DNA from: Accumulibacter sp003538495
GTDB taxonomy: Bacteria; Pseudomonadota; Gammaproteobacteria; Burkholderiales; Rhodocyclaceae
Direction of reading: 5' to 3'
DNA length: 64,000 nucleotides
Assembly (NCBI RefSeq): GCF_029255145.1
Contig: NZ_JAPUVQ010000113.1
Location: forward strand, 1-64,000
Shown: in pieces, positions 7,737-14,031 of the stretch
Position numbering within the stretch: position 1 is the first letter of the stretch
Layout: the number at the start of each line of letters is the position of its first letter
Notes under the pieces: generated by a model
Database searches by the model: none
The model's input: the letters and a program-made list of their open reading frames with translations, nothing else
Told to the model about the DNA's origin: nothing
Made by a program: the position numbers and the translations under genes

Positions 7737-9038
7737 CTAGCCGGCCGCCCGGGGAGCCCAGCCAACGATCAACAACAGCGCAAAGAAGCCAGCGAGGTAG
7801 GCGATCGGGATGTGCCAGCCGTACAGCAGCCACCGGCCGACCGACTTCGCTTCCGGGAACAGATTGGCCAACGCCACCCCCGCCGAGGAGCCGAACCACA
7901 GCATCGAGCCACCGTAACCCACCGCAAAGGCGAGAAAATCCCAGTCATAACCGCCCTGTTTGAGAGCCAGAGCGGTGAGTGGGATGTTGTCGAAAACCGC
8001 CGAAACGAAGCCAAGGCCAAGCGTCGTCTGCCAGGAAGCGAGCGGCAGCTTCTCGACCGGCATCATCGACGCGCAAGCGACCAAAGACAGCAGAAAAACG
8101 GAACCCTTGACGGCATCCGGGAGCAAGCTCCACTCGGGCTTGCGAACCGGCAAGGCGAGCAGCAGGGCAACCCACACCGCGACGCCAAAAAACGGGAAAT
8201 CGTCGGCGTAGGCCGCGAAGGTGAGATTAACCGTGACGTTGGTGGCGACGGCGGCGACCAGCATGAAAGCGACGACGCCGAGCCGAGCCCAGTCGATGCG
8301 ATGGGCCGTGTGCAGGTCGCGAATGATCGGCTGGTAACGATGCTGCTGCAGAGACGCCGGTATGGCGAACACCACCAGCGCCACGGCAGACGCGATATAG
8401 GCAGGCATGACCTGCAGCGGACTGATGCCGGCGATCCAGATCATGGTCGTGGTCGTGTCGCCAACCACACTGCCGGCGCCACCGGCATTCGAAGCGGCCA
8501 CAATGGCGGCCAGATAGCCGGCGTGCAGTCGGCGTTTGAAGACGCCGGCGGCGATGGTGCCGCCGATCAATGCCGCCGCGATATTGTCCAGAAAGCCCGA
8601 GAGGACCCAGATGATCAGCAGCAGCACGAAGGGACCGAGCCAGCCTTGCGGCAGCAGCCTCGGCAGGACTTCAGGAGCACCGCTGTCCTCGAAATGACGC
8701 GCCAGCAGAGCGAAGCCGACCAGCAGGCAGAGCAGATTGACCAGCAGTACCCATTCGTGTCCCATGTGGGCTGCGAACCCGCCGAACCCGTCGCCGGTCT
8801 TGAAGCCGGTGAACGCGATCTTGTACGCGGAGATCACCACCAGTCCGGTCAGCGCGACCTGCAGGACGTAATGATGGAACAGGGCAACGGCCAGCAACGT
8901 GGCTCCGAACAGGATGAAATCCACCGGAATGCCAAACACTTCCGGGCCGTCCGCGGCCAGCGCCGGCGACGCGAAGAAGAGCAGCGCACCGAGCGCCAAC
9001 AGGCGGCTGACCGGAGGACCGCGGACTATGCTGTACAT
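7737..9038 (-). CDS. Na+/H+ antiporter NhaD/ArsB-type permease (IT superfamily)
   Basis: This is a 433-residue inner-membrane protein with 10-12 predicted helices. It starts with a signal-anchor-like segment ending in FFASPALAADGP. The diagnostic section is GFLDNIAAALIGGTIAAGVF followed by ASNAGGAGSVVGDTTTTMIW, matching the conserved core of the NhaD, ArsB and citrate-type ion transporter superfamily. A repeat-related FDNIPLTALAL occurs near residue 345. GGGGAG seven bases before the ATG supports the start. It may export sodium or carry a dicarboxylate-like anion; the sequence does not decide between these. The Pit gene clusters flank it, but no functional link is visible. Confidence 0.8.
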   Translation of the reverse strand: MYSIVRGPPVSRLLALGALLFFASPALAADGPEVFGIPVDFILFGATLLAVALFHHYVLQVALTGLVVISAYKIAFTGFKTGDGFGGFAAHMGHEWVLLVNLLCLLVGFALLARHFEDSGAPEVLPRLLPQGWLGPFVLLLIIWVLSGFLDNIAAALIGGTIAAGVFKRRLHAGYLAAIVAASNAGGAGSVVGDTTTTMIWIAGISPLQVMPAYIASAVALVVFAIPASLQQHRYQPIIRDLHTAHRIDWARLGVVAFMLVAAVATNVTVNLTFAAYADDFPFFGVAVWVALLLALPVRKPEWSLLPDAVKGSVFLLSLVACASMMPVEKLPLASWQTTLGLGFVSAVFDNIPLTALALKQGGYDWDFLAFAVGYGGSMLWFGSSAGVALANLFPEAKSVGRWLLYGWHIPIAYLAGFFALLLIVGWAPRAAG

Positions 9039-9186
9039 CAGAAAACTCCCCTAGTGATAACGGCACTATGGTAACCTTGCCGGTTAGTTTGTGCCCAGTC
9101 AAGCAGGTCATTTCGGGGATAGTCTGGCGTCGCTGGCGTCATCCGAACTGGTTTCATCGCGTACTACTTCGCCGGAGAAATTCGCC

Positions 9187-9612
9187 ATGCGCAAGGCTCT
9201 TGTCCCCGTAGATGGTTCCGCTGCCGCCCACCGCGCCGTTCGCCACATCGCGGCGCTGGCCCGCCTGTACCCGTCGATGGAAGCCGTCCTGCTGAACGTC
9301 CAGCCCGAAGTCGAGGATTGGAAGGTTCGCCGTGTGCTAAGAAAAGAGGAGGTCGAGGCGATCGAGGAAAGTCGAGGCGGCGATGTCCTGCAGCACGACC
9401 GGGAGGTGCTGAAGGCCGCTGGCGTGCGCTTCACGCCGCAGGTGGAGATCGGGCCGGCCGCGGAAACCATCGCCAGGGTCGCCCGGGAACACGGTTGCGA
9501 CGGCATCGTCATGGGCACCCGTGGCCTGGGCGCGGTATCAAGCATGATGCTCGGGTCGGTAAGCAGCCGCGTCCTGCACCTCAGCGACCTGCCCGTTACT
9601 CTGGTCAAGTGA
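9187..9612 (+). CDS. Universal stress protein, UspA family
   Basis: The frame encodes 141 residues, the normal single-domain Usp size. It begins MRKALVPVDGSAAAHRAVRH, the usual first beta strand and helix. It carries the ATP-binding signature G-x2-G-x9-G-S in MGTRGLGAVSSMMLGSVSSR near residues 112-131. GGAG about 8 bases upstream sets the start at 9187 and excludes the longer frame from 9091. Usp proteins are cytosolic nucleotide-binding proteins induced by starvation and stress. The gene is transcribed divergently from the NhaD-like permease and is followed by a long perfect inverted repeat. Confidence 0.9.
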   Translation: MRKALVPVDGSAAAHRAVRHIAALARLYPSMEAVLLNVQPEVEDWKVRRVLRKEEVEAIEESRGGDVLQHDREVLKAAGVRFTPQVEIGPAAETIARVAREHGCDGIVMGTRGLGAVSSMMLGSVSSRVLHLSDLPVTLVK

Positions 9613-9615
9613 GGG

Positions 9616-9655
9616 GTACGAAGGCGGACGGCGGCAAGTTCGTACGCCTTCGTAC
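9616..9655. repeat. 11-bp perfect inverted repeat after usp
   Basis: GTACGAAGGCG (9616-9626) is the exact complement of CGCCTTCGTAC (9645-9655), with an 18-base loop. It starts four bases after the usp stop codon. It probably ends or protects the usp transcript, although no T run follows. Confidence 0.55.
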
Positions 9656-9796
9656 GCTAGGCCCTGCCAGGCGCGTCGCGGCCGCCGTCAACGCCACAGG
9701 CTTGCGAACAGCCGAACAGCGCCGATTGCGCAGCCCGCAGCCGCGGTCGCGCAGCGATACCGATACCAGCCGCCCGTGACGTCGAATTGCACAACC

Positions 9797-9842
9797 GGCC
9801 CGAACAGCGTCGACATCAACCACCAGCGCTGCTGTTCGGGCC
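9797..9842. repeat. 12-bp perfect inverted repeat after DUF47 gene
   Basis: GGCCCGAACAGC (9797-9808) is the exact complement of GCTGTTCGGGCC (9831-9842). The hairpin lies 20 bases beyond the stop codon of the DUF47 gene on the minus strand and has no clear T run. It is most likely a transcript-end stem-loop of the DUF47-pit-DUF47 operon, convergent with the usp stem-loop. Confidence 0.5.
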
Positions 9843-9861
9843 TTCCGCACGCGGTTACCTC

Positions 9862-10497
9862 TCACGCATTCTGGAGCAGGATCTCTTCGACGGTCTGGGC
9901 CGATTTCTTGCTGGCCCGCAGTACCTTCTCCTGCAGGGCGTAGAACTGCCGCATCCGCATCGCCCGCAGCGCCGCCGCCTCGTCCCCTTCGGTCGCGAAC
10001 AAGCTCTTGATCGCCCTGTAAATGACCGCGACCGCTTTCTCTTCGATGCGCTCGATTTCGACACAGAGGTTCACAGTCTCCTGGCTGCGCTCCCGTTCCT
10101 TCAGCGAAACGATCGCGCGAGTCAGGCGCATGCAGGCGTCGACCGTCATCGATGCCAGCTCGTGCGACTCGGTATTCGACTCGCTTATGTTATAGATGCT
10201 GACCGCCTGGGCGACATCCTGTACCGCATCCATCACGTTGTCGATGTCCATGGTCAGCGCGTAGACCTGGTCACGGTTGAGCGGCGTGACGAAGGACTTG
10301 TGCAGCATCGTCAGCAGCGCGGCCTTGATCTGCTCCGCACTCGCCTCGTTCATGTTGATTTCCTCGATCAGTGCGGCAACATCCTGCTTGCTGACCCCCA
10401 GACTGGTAACCAGGCGCAGCATGGCGTTGGCACCGGCCAGAACACGCTCGCTGTGTGCCGCGAGAAGCTCAAAAAATTCGGTCCGCTTCGGTAACAT
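9862..10497 (-). CDS. DUF47 PhoU-like phosphate transport regulator
   Basis: The frame encodes 211 residues starting MLPKRTEFFELLAAHSERVL, with GAGGGA just upstream of the ATG at 10497. The family forms long antiparallel helices resembling PhoU and partners PiT transporters. Family features are FFELLAAHSERVLAGAN, the FVTPLNRDQVYALTMDIDNV segment, DACMRL and IERIEEKA. It is the last gene of a three-gene minus-strand operon and is a close paralog of the first gene (11634-12272), so the Pit protein between them has a DUF47 partner on each side. Confidence 0.92.
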   Translation of the reverse strand: MLPKRTEFFELLAAHSERVLAGANAMLRLVTSLGVSKQDVAALIEEINMNEASAEQIKAALLTMLHKSFVTPLNRDQVYALTMDIDNVMDAVQDVAQAVSIYNISESNTESHELASMTVDACMRLTRAIVSLKERERSQETVNLCVEIERIEEKAVAVIYRAIKSLFATEGDEAAALRAMRMRQFYALQEKVLRASKKSAQTVEEILLQNA

Positions 10498-10606
10498 AAA
10501 AACTCCCTCAATATCCGGTTGAAGCACTTGTAACGAGTGGTGACTGGTTGAAGCGGACGCCCCTACGCGGTGGGGCGTCCGTTGCTGCGAACGGCGAGAT
10601 CCGGGC

Positions 10607-11620
10607 CTACAGGAACTTGGTCCCGATGTACCAGAAGATCGCCGCAATCAGTCCCGAAGCGGGAATCGTCAGCACCCACGCGACCAGCAGGTTGGCAGTG
10701 ATCGCCCAACGCACGGCCTTGACGTCGGTCGCCGCACCGACACCGATGATCGCGCCGGTGATGGTATGCGTCGTCGACACCGGAATGCCGCCGAGGGTGG
10801 CCAGTCCCAGGGTGATCGCGCCACCCATCGAAGCACACGAACCGCTGACCGCATTGAGCTTGGTGATCTTGGTCCCCATCGTCTTGACGATTCGCCAGCC
10901 ACCCAGATACGTTCCCCAGGCAATCGCGAAATAGCACGAGTAGATCACCCAGGTCGGCAGCGTTGCCACATCCTTGGTCGCCACCCCGGCGGTGATCATC
11001 AGCAGCCAGATGATGCCGATCGTCTTCTGCGCGTCGTTACCGCCGTGGCCCAGACTGTAGGCCGCAGCGGCGAACAGCTGCCCGCCCTTGAAGAACTTCC
11101 CGGCCTGATACGGCGAGGTACCGCGAAAGATCCAGGCAACCAGCACCATCAGCAGCCCACCGATGATCACCCCCACCACTGGCGAAATGATGATGAAAGC
11201 GAGGATCTTGCCGAAACCCTCCCAGACGATTGGCGCCCCCGAACCCGCCTTGGCCACCGTCGCTCCGACCAGACCACCGACCAGCGCGTGCGACGACGAC
11301 GACGGAATGCCGTAATACCAGGTGATGATGTTCCAGATCAATGCCCCCATCAAGGCCCCGAAGATCACGTAGTAGTCGACGAAGCTCGGGTCGACCGTGC
11401 CCTTGCCGATTGTCGCCGCGACCTTGAGCTGAAACACCCACAGCGCGGCAAAGTTGAAGAAAGCGGCGAACAACACCGCCTGTTTCGGGGTCAGGGCACC
11501 GGTCGCAACGATCGTCGAGATCGAGTTGGCGCCATCGTGAAACCCGTTCATGAAGTCGAACGCCAAAGCCACTGCTATCAGCAGCCCCAGCGTCCAGATG
11601 CTCATATTTAGGCCTTCCAT
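10607..11620 (-). CDS. pit: Inorganic phosphate transporter, PiT family (short form)
   Basis: This 337-residue PiT permease carries FDFMNGFHDGANSISTIVAT near residue 25 and the GIPSSSSHALVGGLVGA element. The second repeat has LGHGGNDAQKTIG and GIPVSTTHTITGAIIGVGAA. It is about 80 residues shorter than the paralog at 4531 because the central loop is short. That form is usual for Pit proteins paired with DUF47 partners. GAGAGG upstream supports the ATG at 11620. It is separated by 13 bases from the upstream DUF47 gene and by about 110 from the downstream one. It imports phosphate across the inner membrane, the first need of a polyphosphate-storing cell. Confidence 0.93.
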   Translation of the reverse strand: MEGLNMSIWTLGLLIAVALAFDFMNGFHDGANSISTIVATGALTPKQAVLFAAFFNFAALWVFQLKVAATIGKGTVDPSFVDYYVIFGALMGALIWNIITWYYGIPSSSSHALVGGLVGATVAKAGSGAPIVWEGFGKILAFIIISPVVGVIIGGLLMVLVAWIFRGTSPYQAGKFFKGGQLFAAAAYSLGHGGNDAQKTIGIIWLLMITAGVATKDVATLPTWVIYSCYFAIAWGTYLGGWRIVKTMGTKITKLNAVSGSCASMGGAITLGLATLGGIPVSTTHTITGAIIGVGAATDVKAVRWAITANLLVAWVLTIPASGLIAAIFWYIGTKFL

Positions 11621-11633
11621 TTTGGGCTACCTC

Positions 11634-12272
11634 TCAGGAGTTTTCGATCAGGATCTCTTCGATCATCTTGGCCGCTTCCTGGCAAGAGTCGAGAACGGTT
11701 TCCTGAAGCGAGTAGAACTCCTTCATCTTCATCGTCTGCCAGATGTTGGCGCCATCCTGGAACAAGGCGGTGATCGCCCGGTGCTGCACCTTGTCGGCCT
11801 TCGATTCGATGTCCTCGATCTCCTTGCACAAACTGAGCATTTCCGCTCCGCGCGCCTTGTCACCGAGCGCGGCGACGGCGCGGTCCAGGCGCATGCAGGC
11901 GTCGGCGCTCAAGGAGGCCATTTCGCGCGCTTCAACCGTAGACTGCGTGATGCTGTACATGCCTACCGCATTGGCAACGCTCTGCAGGACATTCAGCGTG
12001 GTGTCGAGATCGGTGATCAGCGCGTGGATCTGGTCGCGGTTGATCGGCGTCGTGAACGACTGGTGCAGCCTCCCGATCACCTTGGCCTTGATCTCGTCGC
12101 CCTGTTGCTCGTGCTGATTGACTTCCGCCACCAGCGCAGATAGGTCGACCCCGGCGTCCCCCAAACCATTGATCAGACGCAAGGTCGCGTTTGCCCCCGC
12201 CACCACCTGTTCCGAGTGCGCAGCAAGAAGTTCAAAAAATTCCCTGCGCTGCGGCATTAGACTACTAAACAT
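11634..12272 (-). CDS. DUF47 PhoU-like phosphate transport regulator
   Basis: This 212-residue protein starts MFSSLMPQRREFFELLAAHS and is a clear paralog of the protein at 9862-10497. Shared motifs include FFELLAAHSEQVVAGAN, FTTPINRDQIHALITDLD, ADACMRLD and IEDIESKADK. It heads the DUF47-pit-DUF47 operon. Like PhoU, it is expected to be a cytosolic helical bundle acting on the adjacent transporter. Having two such partners for one transporter is uncommon. No promoter was recognised upstream. Confidence 0.92.
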   Translation of the reverse strand: MFSSLMPQRREFFELLAAHSEQVVAGANATLRLINGLGDAGVDLSALVAEVNQHEQQGDEIKAKVIGRLHQSFTTPINRDQIHALITDLDTTLNVLQSVANAVGMYSITQSTVEAREMASLSADACMRLDRAVAALGDKARGAEMLSLCKEIEDIESKADKVQHRAITALFQDGANIWQTMKMKEFYSLQETVLDSCQEAAKMIEEILIENS

Positions 12273-12471
12273 AAAACCCCCCCATGCGATTGCGCTCTCG
12301 CGAGCGACTGCCCGTTAGACCTTCAACGCCGAGCAACCCCGGCACCCTTGCTACACCCACAAAAAAACGGACAATGAATAGTCCATGGCCGACTCCCTCG
12401 GCCGGGAGTCCTCCGCCATGACGGCGAGAACTCCAGGGTATTCATTGCCCGTGATGGCTGATCGGCTTCGA

Positions 12472-13077
12472 TCAGCCCTTCTTTTTTCCTTTCCTGCCCT
12501 TCTTGCCTTTGGTTCCCGGCGTGCCACCCTTGCTCTTCGCGGTCGTCGCCAGCGAACCAAGCAAGTCCTGCATCTGCTCCAGCTTCTGCTCGGCAAAGAC
12601 GCGAATGCCAGCGCGCACGATATCGGACTTGCTCGCTACCCAGCCCGCAGCCCTGGCCAACTCGTCGCGCAAGGCATCGATTGCCGCTTCCTCGCTCTTC
12701 AACAGATCGACCGAGTAGCGAACCAGTTTGTCACGCTTCTGCTTGACCACCTTCTCCAGCTTCTCCAGCTGTTCCAGCGGCCCCTCCTCGGCTGGGGCAG
12801 CTGCTTTGCCGCGCACCGGTCGGGCACTGGCCGCTGGCGTCGGCTGATCGGCCTTCGCCGCGGCAACCGGCCTGGCGGTGGACCTCGCCGCGACCTTGCG
12901 CGCCGGCGTCGTCACCTGGGCGCTTTCGGCGGCGGCAACATCGGGAGCTTCGGTCTCGGGTGTGGCGACAAGCGGTGCGTCGGCAGCCACCAGCCGATCG
13001 GCCAGCGAGTCGTCCTCCTTCTTCAGGCTGGCCCGCAGGGCGGTCTTGTTACTGCTGGTAGTCGTGGGTGTGGTCAT
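12472..13077 (-). CDS. Ala/Lys-rich partner of ParA-like ATPase
   Basis: The frame encodes 201 residues. Residues 1-100 are low-complexity Ala/Pro/Thr/Lys sequence, probably disordered. Residues about 105-170 are a helical segment (EQLEKLEKVVKQKRDKLVRY) ending in SKSDIVRAGIRVFAEQKLEQ, which resembles the second helix of ribbon-helix-helix DNA-binding proteins. The last 20 residues are a Gly/Lys repeat (KGKKGRKGKKKG). The ATG overlaps the stop codon of the ParA gene (ATGA), so the two are translationally coupled. The layout resembles ParA-type positioning systems, in which a small basic or disordered adaptor links the ATPase to a cargo. The cargo is unknown; granules or DNA are both possible. 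A hairpin at 12456-12477 overlaps the stop codon. Confidence 0.6.
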   Translation of the reverse strand: MTTPTTTSSNKTALRASLKKEDDSLADRLVAADAPLVATPETEAPDVAAAESAQVTTPARKVAARSTARPVAAAKADQPTPAASARPVRGKAAAPAEEGPLEQLEKLEKVVKQKRDKLVRYSVDLLKSEEAAIDALRDELARAAGWVASKSDIVRAGIRVFAEQKLEQMQDLLGSLATTAKSKGGTPGTKGKKGRKGKKKG

Positions 13078-13784
13078 CAATCTTCTCCCAATTGTTTAAG
13101 AACGGCTGCGACCAGCTTACGAACCTCTTTCTGTGCGGCTTCAGCGCCGGAACCCAGCTGAAAAACGGATCCTCCGATGACCGCACTCTGTGCATAAGCG
13201 TTGCGCTGGCAGAGCATAGCATCGAGAATTGGCAAGGTAAATTCATGTAGCAGTTCAAGCACATCCGTAGCCAGAGCCGTGTTCTGTACGCGGTTGGGAA
13301 GAATGCAGCCATGCAGGCGATGGCTGTGCTCCATGCGATTCAGGATCAGCCGCTCGACAGCAAGCGTCGACCACAGATCGGTCGGGCTGGGCACCGCCGG
13401 GATCAGCGCCAGATGCGCCACCGCCAGCGCCGCCAGCGTCGATGGATGGTAGATCGACGGCGGAGTATCGAGAACGACGTAATCAGCTTCCCGTTGCAAC
13501 TCGCCGACGTGCTTGATCAGCTCGAGCCCAGACATCTTGCGAACGTCCAACTGCAAGTCCGAATCGAGCAGCGGCGCCGATTCGGCCCAGCGAAAGGCGC
13601 TTTCCTGGGGGTCGAGGTCGACCAGCAAGACCGACGCGCCGCGGGCATGGAAGCCGCCGCCGAGTTGCATGGCGACCGTGGTCTTGCCGGCACCGCCTTT
13701 TTGCGAAACAACGGCGACCACCCGGCCCAGTGGCACGGACGTCGAAGCAGCCTCCGAAAACGGGTTCTTGAGGTAAGTTTGCAT
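13077..13784 (-). CDS. ParA/MinD-family ATPase
   Basis: The frame encodes about 235 residues and carries the deviant Walker A motif VSQKGGAGKTTVAMQLGGG near residues 27-45. The other family motifs follow: LLVDLDPQESAFRWAES (Walker A') and YVVLDTPPS (Walker B). Such ATPases form ATP-dependent dimers on DNA or membrane and position plasmids, chromosomes or cell bodies. The N-terminal extension has no DNA-binding HTH, so this is the short orphan type, not a plasmid ParA. The ATG at 13784 was preferred to an in-frame TTG three codons upstream; neither has a good ribosome-binding site. It is coupled to the downstream Lys-rich gene. No parB or parS is seen. Confidence 0.85.
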   Translation of the reverse strand: MQTYLKNPFSEAASTSVPLGRVVAVVSQKGGAGKTTVAMQLGGGFHARGASVLLVDLDPQESAFRWAESAPLLDSDLQLDVRKMSGLELIKHVGELQREADYVVLDTPPSIYHPSTLAALAVAHLALIPAVPSPTDLWSTLAVERLILNRMEHSHRLHGCILPNRVQNTALATDVLELLHEFTLPILDAMLCQRNAYAQSAVIGGSVFQLGSGAEAAQKEVRKLVAAVLKQLGED

Positions 13785-14031
13785 AGGCGGCAATTATGCC
13801 ACTACAAAAAAGCAGGACCAGCCAAAAGAAGTGCTGCGAAGGGCCATAAAACGGGCCATTTTTTACATCTCTGGCGATTTCCTGACGCAGGTCAATGAAA
13901 GCCCGCGGCCGAGCGGCAAAGCGCCAGAAAAAGACCTCCCGCGACGCACCCCACGGCGCGGGAAATGCCCGCCAGAAAAGGGGATCGCGATACTCCACCA
14001 CCATTCAGACAACCAGCCCACCGACCACGGA

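Noticed and set aside
7689..9074. 461-codon plus-strand frame opposite the NhaD/ArsB-like permease
   Set aside because: It is rich in Gln/Arg/Asp and Arg-Gln runs, typical of the antisense frame of a GC-rich membrane-protein gene, and overlaps the permease throughout.
12456..12477. Nine-base-pair hairpin GGCTGATCG/CGATCAGCC as terminator
   Set aside because: It overlaps the stop codon of the partner gene, and its T-rich flank lies on the plus strand, where no gene reads into it; on the minus strand no T run follows.
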